Shown in pieces: positions 21,310 through 29,879 of a DNA stretch of 48,474 bases. The stretch spans positions 1 through 48,474 of the forward strand of contig JNEU01000704.1 of NCBI GenBank assembly GCA_000697475.1, given 5' to 3'. The notes beneath the pieces were generated by a model. It had not been told where the DNA came from. It saw nothing but the letters and a program-made list of their open reading frames with translations, and searched no databases. Numbering within the stretch: position 1 is the first letter of the stretch; the number at the start of each line of letters is the position of its first letter. Source of the stretch: Lichtheimia corymbifera B2541 (lineage: Eukaryota; Mucoromycota; Mucoromycetes; Mucorales; Lichtheimiaceae). A program made the position numbers and the translations under genes.

Positions 21310-21575
21310 TTCTCAGCAATTTACATCTTAACCTACCCTGAAATTGAAAACTCTACTATAAAACCATGTCTGATCTGCTACTTTGCTTATTCGTCCAAGA
21401 TGATCAGAGATGGTGCGAAAATCACTCCTGTGTCCCATATGAGCGAATTTTTTCTCTGTTTCTCGACAATCCATATATGGATGTGACTTGAAATTTCGGC
21501 TATGACTATAAAAGCCATCCTTATCAGCAACTTTGATTAAGATACCAAAGCGATTGGACGGCGTTCCGACATGGT
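21310..21575 (-). repeat. Right arm of the larger inverted repeat
   Basis: Mirror of 19780-20010: AACTCTACTATAAAACCATG, GATGATCAGAGATGG, GCGAATTTTTTCTCTGTTTC, GACTATAAAAGCC and CAACTTTGATTAAGA. Together with the left arm it encloses the 345-bp tandem repeats in about 1.8 kb. Confidence 0.7.
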
Positions 21576-21714
21576 TACCAATTACGGCATGGTATCTATA
21601 GATATCGGGTGTGTTCGGTTGCCATGGAGCGGCATCTGAATTTCAAAAATTTAACGGGGTCAAACTGACTTTTCCTTTTTCCCCACCTGTTTTTATTACC
21701 TGCCAGCTGTTGCT

Positions 21715-24029
21715 ATGACGTTCTCTCAAGCTATCGACGAGGCACTTTACGATTTCTTTGGCGAATACCTTTACTACGCATATGTGTGTCTGTTGTTGGT
21801 GGTGTTGTTCTTGTGGTGGATCGATGGAGAAGGCCGTGCTGCTCTTTGGCGCCTTGCTTCCTGTTACTTTGTGGTGTTCTTTGGTGGTGTCGTCTGCGTG
21901 GTATGGTGGTACTGTGACCCTTCTGGTGCTCGAACGGGCACATGCTTCTATGCATGGCTTGAAAAGGGTTCGCGTAAACGTCGTTCTCGTCGTGTTGCCT
22001 CCCAGCTTTCTCCTGTGGCCTTAGCGCCTTCTTCTCATGCCTTTGTGCATTCGTCGCCTTCTGTGCCTCAAGAGCCAGTTGTGCCTGCTTCTTCTTCCGT
22101 TGCCAATGTGCCATGTGCCATTGTGCCTTTTTCGCCTTCTGAGCCTCAAGAGCCAGTTGTGCCCGCTTCCGCTTCTGTCGCCAATGTGCCTTGCGCCATT
22201 GTGCTCTCATCGCCTTCTGTGCTGCAAGAGCCAGTTGTGCCCTCTTCCACCTCTCTCGCCATTGTGCCTCGTGCCAATGTGCCCTCCTCATCTGCCAATG
22301 TGCCTTGTGCCATTGTGCCTTCATTGCCTTCTGTGCTACAAGAGCCAGTTGTGCCCTCCTCATCTGCCAATGTGCCCTGTGCCATTGTGCCCTCGTTGCC
22401 TTCTGTGCCTCACGTGCCAGTTGTGCCTGCTTCTTCCTCTCTCGCCAATGTGCCACGTGCCATTGTGCCCTCATCGCCTTCTGTGCAATCGCCAGTTGTG
22501 CCTGCTGTTCCTGCTTCTCCTGTTACGTCGTTGCTTCCTGTTCTTGTCCCCGCTGTCCCTGCCACCACCACTACTGATGCCGATGTTGAACAACTTTGTA
22601 AGTACTGAAAGTAGTGGTTAAAGAGGTGTATAGTATCTCACATTCATTTGCTACCACATAGGTGATGCATTCGAGGCGCTTTCATTGCTTGATGTGGATG
22701 GTGAGCTTGGTAAGTTTGAATATCATGATGATATCGGGTTGAATATTATATATGCTTACAGATGCATTTTGGATTCGTTTAGCTCCCATCTTTGAGGCCT
22801 TGACTGTTGCGGACCCATATGACGAGGATACGTACATGAGACCTCCTGTCGATGTACATTACCAGGAGCCCTTGTGGCTTTCCACCATGGTGCTCAGTGA
22901 CCTTATGGAGCTCGTGGATGACATGGATGTTGGTAAGTATTCACATGAGGCGATGTAATCATATTTCCACTTACTGTATTCTAATATGCATCGTTATCTT
23001 TATAGCATTCTCTCCTCTTCCTTCGCCAATGCTCTCTCCTCTTCCTTCCGATTTCGGTGTCCCTGTTGATGATATGTCTCTCGATCCTGATTTCATGGAT
23101 CTTAGTAAGTATAGAAATCTGAGTCGATGTAATCCTTTTTGAACGTTTTCTAATATGCATTATCATCATCTCTATAGCTTCTTCTCCTCTTGTCTCGCCC
23201 ATCATGATTCCTTTTCCTTTCGTTTCTGGTGTCCCTGTTGGCGTTGAATCCCCCGATCCTGTTTTTATGGATTTCAGTGAGTATGAGGTTTTATCTATGA
23301 TACTATTTAGATGGACAGCAATCTTATATGGCTCAAACTTAGATCTCATCTCTCCAATCCTTCCATCTTTGTCTCCTCCTTTGTCTCCTGCTGCCGCCAC
23401 TCCTCATGTCAATCCTCTTACCGCTATCGTCACCACCACTATGCCTCCCACTGAACCACCTATGCACGACCTTATGCCACCACCATCACCTCCTCCTCAA
23501 CCTTCTCCTATCGCCTCGTCCCCAGCATCATCATCCGCCACGGTGCTGTATTCACAATCGTCATCGCCATCACCATTGCCATCACCACCATCACGATCAC
23601 GATCACTCGCTCCTTCACCACCATCACGATCACGTTCCCTAGCGCCATCACCTCCATCACGATCACGATCTCCACCACCATCTTCATCATCATTATCGCT
23701 ATCATCAGGAGTGTCGTCATTGGCACCCTCGCCATCATCATCAACATCGTCGATCACGATTTGAGGGCAGAGTCTCTGGAGGAGTACCTTTTTGGTAAGT
23801 GCAAGCATATGTTTATATTCGAACCATTGTTTACATATTACTATTTGATATAGAGGCAGCAGTTGTTTACGTGCTTCGTTTGGAGCGATTTGGAGGTTAC
23901 GGATGGGATGCCCTGCAATCCGGATTCAAGGTGTGGAGGATTCTCAGGTACGTTTAGCACCACGTGTTCGCAAATGGTTGGGTCGATGTGTGGGTTTCTA
24001 GGTATGGGGGTCTCGATGGTCATCGATGA
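21715..24029 (+). CDS. Multi-exon membrane protein with Val/Pro repeats, unknown
   Basis: Start is ATG 21715 (MTFSQAIDEALYDF). Exons: 21715-22597, 22662-22709, 22762-22932, 23006-23104, 23178-23276, 23343-23794, 23854-23947, 24002-24029; introns 52-73 nt with GTAAGT/GTGAGT/GTACGT donors. Two hydrophobic segments at about residues 21-36 and 50-65 (YAYVCLLLVVLFLWW; CYFVVFFGGVVCVVWWYC) are followed by a basic patch (KGSRKRRSRR). Then come about seven copies of a roughly 30-residue repeat (SPSVPQEPVVPASSSVANV, PCAIVP). Exons 4 and 5 are tandem duplicates. The exon 6 Ser/Pro/Arg tract ends at TGA (23764) in its entry frame, but the exon 7 junction needs another frame (HDLRAESLEEYLF / EAAVVYVLRLERFGG). 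An undetected intron, a repeat-length indel or two alternative products are possible. No family recognised. The topology suggests a membrane-anchored protein with a long flexible repeat domain. Confidence 0.55.
22040..22500 (+). repeat. Coding repeat of about 90 bp
   Basis: Imperfect tandem units of TCGCCTTCTGTGC..CAAGAG, CCAGTTGTGCC, GC(C)AATGTGCC, TGTGCCATTGTGCC in the first exon of the 21715 gene. They encode alternating Val-Pro and Ser-rich residues, some units shortened by loss of the middle part. The complementary strand is also open (247 codons), a shadow of the repeat. Confidence 0.8.
23006..23276 (+). repeat. Tandemly duplicated exon-intron units
   Basis: Exons 23006-23104 and 23178-23276 share the plan S(S)PL..SP...PFP..GVPV....DP.FMDL/F. 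Their preceding introns share TTTTCTAATATGCATTATCAT / TATTCTAATATGCATCGTTAT and end TCTTTATAG/TCTCTATAG. Exon plus intron was therefore copied as one unit of about 172 bp. Confidence 0.75.
23460..23760 (+). repeat. TCA/ATC trinucleotide-rich tract
   Basis: (CCA/TCA/CGA)n in exon 6 of the 21715 gene. The entry frame gives PPSRSRSLAPS repeats. A second frame is open from about 23455 through 23794 and gives Ile/Thr-rich then strongly hydrophobic residues (IFIIIIAIIRSVVIGTLAII) that continue correctly into exon 7. Confidence 0.75.
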
Positions 24030-24339
24030 TGCAACCTTGGGTACTGTAAGAGCCAACGACCGATCCAATCCTGTGCCTCTTGTTCCGGTGTGCTATATAC
24101 AAGTCCTTGCATGGTCTACGTCCTCTCATGGTTTACTGTTAAATTGCCTACTGAGGCGTTTGAGTATTTCTTAAGCGGTACGTTGGGAATCGTAGAAATA
24201 TATGATATGATCCAATTACTCACAAACACCCTTTTATGATGTGGGGGCAATCATAATTATGGATATTGTGATGTGCTCCTGCATAGTGATACCGCCTTGA
24301 CATGTTGGATGGTCATGTTTTGGCACAAGCGGTCATCAT

Positions 24340-24949
24340 CTTTGAAGTGGGCATTTGACAAGAATCATCAAGACGTGGCTCGCTAGGCCTCATCCCTGGA
24401 TTGGCTGTGGGTTGGAAAGGCGTTGGATCCGGTGCCCTTGGTCTACAGAGGATAAGGCTTTGAGAGACTCTGGGGTGAGTGAGACCTGCACGTCGATCCT
24501 TCCATTTGCGGGCATGTGGTGCGACGCGTACTTGGGATGATCCCATGCCTTGTTTCCGGATTTGTGGGGTATCCCTGTGAGCGGGTTATGGTATGTATTT
24601 AAGTGCATGTTTTTATATTTATCAAAGTACTCATGGATGCCTGTTTTCATTGTAGGCTTGGCGGCTCTTTTGGGCGATCGGTTTCAGCAGCAGCAGCTGT
24701 TGAGGAGGGCGAGGAGTTCTCTTTTCTTTTTATTGGTGCCGTTGCCGATCTGAATCTTCAACGTTTGGTGATACCATTGGTCACGTTCAAGAGTTCTCTT
24801 TTCTTTTTATGGATGGTGTCATCCTTGGGCTATACTTTTGGCAGGCGACAAGGCACAAGAGTTCCCTTTTCTTTTTTTATCGATTGTGTTTCCATTTTGG
24901 ACACAGTGGTCGCCATGGAGGCAAAATCTTCCTGTTTCGGACTCTGATA
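24340..24949 (+). CDS. Coding-like region, unknown
   Basis: A well-composed frame at about 24361-24540 reads KTWLARPHPWIGCG, STEDKALRDSG, LPFAGMWCDAYLG-stop. It is followed by a frame spliced across intron 24591-24655 (65 nt, GTATGTATTT...TTGTAG): LFPDLWGIPVSGLW / LGGSFGRSVSAAAAVEEGEE, open to 24949. GC-rich codon positions suggest real coding sequence. Its start, and whether it continues the 21715 gene, cannot be settled from sequence. No domain recognised. Confidence 0.35.
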
Positions 24950-25005
24950 CCCTTTTGGGACACAATGCAAGCACGCTCTTCTCTTTTCTTCCTGCTTTGG
25001 TAACG
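24700..25005 (+). repeat. Degenerate repeats with TTCTCTTTTCTTTTT core
   Basis: Four spaced copies of (A/G)AG(A)GTTC(T/C)CTTTTCTTTTT at about 24712, 24790, 24866 and a shorter TCTTCTCTTTTCTTCC at about 24977, spaced about 75-110 bp. They encode FSFLF- or SSLFFL-like hydrophobic units in different frames. Confidence 0.6.
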
Positions 25006-26135
25006 GAACAACAGAATCATGTGTTGGCAATCAAGCAGAGAATCATCCTTCAAGTCACCAGTGCTTCCTTTCACACTTTTATATTCACACGCGGTTCAAC
25101 GAGAATCAAAAGGATGAAGCTGAAAATCGCAGCAAGCACGGAGACACTATTTATGGCCAACCCAATTCAAGGATTATCACGTTGGCAAGAAATTGAATCA
25201 CAATCTTCATGGTGACAACAATCGCTGCACCTCAAGAATTATTAAACATCTTTTTGGGAATGGACGGCTCTCATTCAAATCGTATCATCGGCTACATACG
25301 ACCGAGCACGCATACCATTATGATGGCAACACCAATCGTGGCTGTATTGCTTGGGCAAACTGGGACACCTACAGGCATACATGGGGTATCTGTTTCGTGA
25401 AAGCTTTCAGGCATTCAATTGGCATTGAGGCGAGCACACAACCGGATCATTTGGCGATAGACACTTGCATATCCATCTTTTTGACACACAGTCGCATCAT
25501 GAACAAGCATTCGTATCGATGGCACTATGTATAGCAAGAACACCACATATACACATTACTGCAATTCAGCTCAATATTGGTGATTGCCTGTCGTTGGAAA
25601 ACTTGATTATGTTCACGCTGGCATCGCGTTCATGGCATATGCAGCAGAATCACCTTCCAAAAGGCATTCTTCAAAGCAAATCGGCATCATCAAGATACTT
25701 CAATTCACTGAATTGGCCTGGCGGTTCGCAATTCACATGCTGCAGAGGTGGCTGTTGATGACCATCATTCACAGCACACGTGTGGTAGCAGGTGGCAAGG
25801 ACAAGACATGGTATTGGTCGGTGGCAAGAGGAGCATGCTAGAGGGATATAACGCTTTCAACTGGGAGACAAAATGGAACCACGATACAAGCCATGCCATT
25901 ATTTTGCACCTTTGCATCATCTACACTATACGCGAACAAGAAGGCTCATACACATGGATCGTATGGCGTTCCGCAATATCAACATACGCTTGTTACCGGC
26001 ATTCAACTCTGGATCTTCTCCACAACGCCATACCGATTCAAAGCTTACTTGTGGTCTGTGGACCTTTTCCCAATCATTGGAGGCTCATGCATGGTTACCG
26101 ACAACATTATGAAGAACCACATCCCATTACCAAAT
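25005..26135 (+). other. Coding-like but unresolved stretch
   Basis: Several overlapping plus-strand frames of 80-170 codons (25193-25534, 25748-26254 and others) show His/Asn/Gly-rich peptides of a common flavour (NHNLHGDNNRCTSR, HAYHYDGNTNRGC). CATT-GGC-AT and GGCAATC words recur. It may be a decayed tandem-repeat gene or exons of the neighbouring genes. No intron chain could be established. Confidence 0.3.
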
Positions 26136-26139
26136 CAAA

Positions 26140-26787
26140 ATGGTCGACATTGAAATCAAAAGTCAAGAGGAAAGCAAAGATCGACCACTACAAGCGTACG
26201 TATATACTCCCAATGCCTATCATCAACAATGCCCCTTATCAATATATTGTATAGATGCAATCGCGGAATGTCTGTACCATATCACAGCGGTTCTGGCGAT
26301 CGGTTCTGGATTTCCTACGCACGGCAATTGCTCGATTCCACACATATATCAATTCAATTCAATTCGCTTCAATCGACGGCTCTCTCTTTCTCTCTCATTT
26401 ACGCGCATACAAGTCACATCAATCATTTCAATCAAGCGCGATATCAAATATCAATCATCAAACATCAATCATTTCAATCAAGCGGCAATATCAATCATCA
26501 ATCATCAATCACTTGAATCATTTCAATCAAGCGCAATATCAATCATCAAACATCAAACATTTCAATCAAGCGCAATATCAATCATCATCAAAAAGGGAAA
26601 GAGCCTCAAAAAAGTAAGCATATCGTTGCCAATATCAAGGTTGAAAAGCGGATTCTTATTTGGGACTTTAGAAAAAAAACAAGAAAACAAGAAAGAACAA
26701 AAAAAAGAATACAAGAAAAAAGAAGAACAAGTGGGACTTGCAAGAACCGTGCTAGGAGAACTAGGATCACGCTGGGATCGGCGTTAG
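26140..26787 (+). CDS. Repeat-containing ORF, uncertain
   Basis: Open for 215 codons but probably spliced. GTACGTATATAC...TTGTATAG (about 26199-26252) looks like a good intron, and GTAAGCATATCG...GACTTTAG (about 26612-26670) like another. The C-terminus is lysine-rich, then reads GLARTVLGELGSRWDRR-stop. The middle is the minisatellite. No recognised domain. It may belong to the same transcription unit as 24340-24949. Confidence 0.3.
   Translation: MVDIEIKSQEESKDRPLQAYVYTPNAYHQQCPLSIYCIDAIAECLYHITAVLAIGSGFPTHGNCSIPHIYQFNSIRFNRRLSLSLSFTRIQVTSIISIKRDIKYQSSNINHFNQAAISIINHQSLESFQSSAISIIKHQTFQSSAISIIIKKGKSLKKVSISLPISRLKSGFLFGTLEKKQENKKEQKKEYKKKEEQVGLARTVLGELGSRWDRR
26417..26590 (+). repeat. AATCATTTCAATCAAGCG minisatellite
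   Basis: Four units of 41-52 bp starting near 26417, 26463, 26512 and 26551. Each has (CATCAA)CATTTCAATCAAGCG followed by CAATATCAATCATCA. The three-nucleotide CAT/CAA substructure causes unit-length variation. Confidence 0.85.
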
Positions 26788-26812
26788 ACCAGAACGCCCT
26801 TGTGTTGGCACA

Positions 26813-27076
26813 ATGAAAGCATACTCAGAAATATATACGCGCCCCTCACGATACTGGGTAAGTACTCTCGTGTCATCCCCTTTACCCTACCATTGCTAAT
26901 ATCAGCATCCATAGATTGGTCACTCTGCCCATCAAGAAGCTGTTTACAATCCAAGGAGCACTAATCAACTCAATGATACACGATCCAATGGAGGACGTCA
27001 AGGAGTATTCACGATTGGAGGAAGGATAAAGGAAGACTTTTATATTGTCAAGGAATGGAATCCAAATATACAATGA
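26813..27076 (+). CDS. Small two-exon gene, unknown
   Basis: Exon 1 is 26813-26857 (MKAYSEIYTRPSRYW), intron 26858-26914 (57 nt, GTAAGTACTC...CATTGCTAATATC...CATAG, with a CTAAT branch site), exon 2 is 26915-27076 (IGHSAHQEAVYNPRSTNQ then FTIGGRIKEDFYIVKEWNP), 68 residues. The frame is also open upstream of the ATG to 26765, so the gene may start earlier or be a 3' portion. A further open piece (27164-27293, KDKVAENNGLPAFF ... VDINTLPDV) follows a possible intron 27098-27161 but does not join in frame. No family recognised. Confidence 0.4.
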
Positions 27077-27299
27077 AAAGTACATTGGCAAAGACATTGT
27101 AAGTATGAATGATGCGGGTCATTCTTTGTCAGCATTCATACTAATCCTGGGTCATCTGATAGTTAAAGACAAGGTAGCGGAAAACAATGGTCTACCTGCA
27201 TTTTTCATCAACAATAACAAGGAGGCATTGTTCTCTGGTGGTGGGAGCATTAGTTTCATGATGGTGGACATCAACACCTTGCCAGATGTCTAATTAATA

Positions 27300-27780
27300 T
27301 AATACATGTAATAATATACAACGAGCATATAAGCTCAAGCAGAATAAATATGCCCCATTTACTATAAGGGAACATACATTCGATTTGGCTTGAGCGTATT
27401 TCCGAAGCATCAGCATTCAATGGGCAAAAATACTGAGCATGTTGCAGTATGCATGATTGATTTTTAATCAAGTGCATCCTGATAATGAATAGCCATGACA
27501 TGTGGTGGACTCTGTTTGTTGTTAAATTTAGCATAGTGAATTACAGCATACATATACACCCGCCAGGTAAAAGGCAAACACAACACAACGACAGAGCAAG
27601 CTGGCGTAACTAATTGATCACACCTCCTTCGAATAGCGAATAAGGAAAAAGATAGCTATCCCATGGTCCTTTAGAGGATTGAATGGTCGCGTAGAATAGT
27701 GGACATGTTTATTAGGATCATCATCATCATCTCCTGTGTCACGTTTAATTTCAGCCACAGCATAAAATATGTTCCCGGTC
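27300..27780. other. Intergenic, no gene seen
   Basis: AT-rich with a short (CAT)n run at 27718-27733. It lies upstream of an orphan partner copy where an F-box gene would be expected on the minus strand. No F-box or second-type partner sequence was recognised. Confidence 0.4.
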
Positions 27781-27789
27781 AACAATGAT

Positions 27790-28800
27790 CTCCTTCTCTT
27801 TATTACAACAACACTCTTTTCTATACTCCACGGCTCTCTCTAAAGCTATTACTTTTACTCCTTGTCTACATTACGACTTCAGCATCTGCAATCAGCTTGT
27901 CTGTCAATCAGCATTCGTCTCCTGGTTGCGCCTCATCTCTACAACAACAGCTTCTTGTGGCTCATCGCGTTCCTCGTACTTGTTTCAGTCTTCTTCTTTT
28001 GCACCACCCTGCACAACACGCACGTTTGACCACACCACACACACTGTACGACGATCGTCACCAATGAGCTTGTGCAAGATCAGTGGAATCTGGGAATCGT
28101 GGCTGGTCCAAAGGTGCCCACCATGGCTCTGCATGTGAAGGTTATCAACCAACGACACCATTTGCCAACCTTGAGCGAATACGCTTTTCAATTGCTATAG
28201 GCATTAGTATGTGCATTATTATGGGAGACAATGCCAGCAGGTGTTTATGAGGGGGTTTGTTTCGTTCAAATTGCTAATCATCACCATCATCATTTTCAAG
28301 AGGGGTGCTTCTCCAACCGTCAACATGTACGTACACTCTTGGATTGGATTGGATTGGATGCCTATGATTCGTCATCCTGGTTATCAGAGATACCCTGAAA
28401 GCTAGACGACACCCACTCTCAAGCATTTTCCGCCCCTTGGTATCCTGGTATTTGTCGATTACTGGATGATTTTCTTGAATGGTGTTGTTCATGCCACGAG
28501 GTAAGCTGAAGGTGTGTGTACATGGATGAGTGGTATTCCTGCACGGATGCGGTAGGTCTGAATGATGGATATTGTTGGCATGCTTGGGCAAGGAGGAACA
28601 CGTTAGGATGTTGTTTGATGGCACACTGAGGCCTACATATGTTGGATGAAGGCAGGATGAACATTGGTAAGTGAACTTGTGGTTGGATCACTAGTGGTTG
28701 CAGGGCGTTCCAGGCTAGCTAGCATTAGAGATGTAATATTTTGGTGCATGTCAATAAAAATCGGCAACTTGCAATTGACACGGAAGTAACGGGGTTCTCG
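27790..28800 (+). pseudogene. Head-to-head partner gene, copy H (orphan)
   Basis: Leader block 27800-27945 (CAACAACACTCTTTTCTATAC, AAAGCTATTACTTTTACTCC, CGTCTCCTGGTTGCGCCTC) is well conserved. The first exon ends TGGTCCAAAG and a probable intron (GTGCCCACC...TTGCTATAG) ends near 28200. The core motif then reads H-stop-YVHYYGRQCQ: Trp of WYV is TAG. CAT units follow at 28275, and the tail (CACACTGAGGCCTACATATG TTGGATGAAGGCAGGATGAA, read as two pieces) and CAATAAAAAT end align with copies A and E. No F-box gene on its left. Confidence 0.45.
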
Positions 28801-29490
28801 GTAGTGGTTCGTGATTGACATAATCTAATCCTAAATCTATATACATCCACAACTTGTATACTATATCCCTATGGATGCACAACCACACCAATGAAGCACA
28901 ATACATCTATCATCATCAATCAGCTTGTCATGTAACATCGCTTCACTCTCATTCCCATCCTCCACTGAACCACCATTCAGTCAATGACCTGAGTTGTAGT
29001 GTAAGCTCACATCCATATTTTTCCCACGCACACTTAACGTCAAGTATGATGATCATTCAGATATCCACATCCTTTTTCCTACCATCGTAGCTATCCACCG
29101 ATGTTGCATTATTCACTCATGCTAATTAAAATACATACTTTATCATTCTCCATGACCAAAAAGACGCGATTTACCGCATGGTCACAGTGTTGTGGCATCC
29201 ATTTACTCTCGTGTCTCTTTCTATTCACAGTGCTGTGGGTGTTTCCTTTGTCAATACCTCCCTAGGATTGTAACAAGCAGTCAATAATATGTTCTGTCAT
29301 TAATTGCTTCATGTGATCTACATACGGATGGAGGATAATTAGCAGTATAAGCCATATAGGCGTTTCATTGCTCATAGATAAGAAGAGGATATTACCATCC
29401 ACCTCCAGACAATGGCTTTACATTATAAGACGGTCGGTACTTGGCAGATATTTAATGATGGTTCATAGGATGATGGGCTAGACTAAAAGG
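28800..29490. other. Intergenic, no gene seen
   Basis: CA/CAT-rich then AT-rich sequence without conserved ORF or shared repeat. Confidence 0.4.
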
Positions 29491-29491
29491 G

Positions 29492-29875
29492 GTGGATGCA
29501 ATCACGTGCTTCCATTTGGATGCGTTATTATCGGCCAACCACCGCCATGCAGGAAATGCTTATTCTTTCTTGCTCTCAAATGAACCACCGACACCTCCTG
29601 TTGGCACCACTTGTTCTATATTGTGCATAGACACGTTAGGTAAATACAGCAACTATACACTGGCACTCAGTTTACCGATCTCGCCTCTCCATCTAGAATC
29701 TCCATTGCAAACAAAAAATTTTCCGGAATGCGCCATTGACCTGGACGACAGCGCGATCGCGGAAACCAAGGGTGCCGAGTTGCCTAGGGTACCGAGAGCC
29801 ATACTAGGAATGAGGAAAAGCTATTTTCAAGGTACCCCCGTATCACATTCGGTGAGGTCGGTGGGGGAAGTATGA
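29492..29875 (+). CDS. Hypothetical ORF, weak
   Basis: Open for 127 codons with a coding-like, GC-richer second half (FPECAIDLDDSAIAETKGAE, LPRVPRAILG). No ATG at the start of the frame, so it would need an upstream exon. A possible donor GTAAATAC at 29640 and a (ATG)5 run at 29872 follow. No domain or paralog. Confidence 0.25.
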   Translation: MDAITCFHLDALLSANHRHAGNAYSFLLSNEPPTPPVGTTCSILCIDTLGKYSNYTLALSLPISPLHLESPLQTKNFPECAIDLDDSAIAETKGAELPRVPRAILGMRKSYFQGTPVSHSVRSVGEV

Positions 29876-29879
29876 TGAT

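Noticed and set aside
21731..22474. 247-codon minus-strand frame rich in AQWHKAHW repeats
   Set aside because: Exact antisense of the Val/Pro coding repeat of the 21715 gene. Repeat composition keeps it open, and it starts and ends within the repeat.
23497..23808. Asp-rich minus-strand frame opposite the Ser/Pro tract
   Set aside because: Shadow of the trinucleotide tract on the antisense strand, without an upstream exon or conserved start.
26340..26590. CRISPR-like array
   Set aside because: Units have no constant repeat with unique spacers; spacing varies and the whole unit is repetitive. This is a minisatellite in a eukaryotic context.
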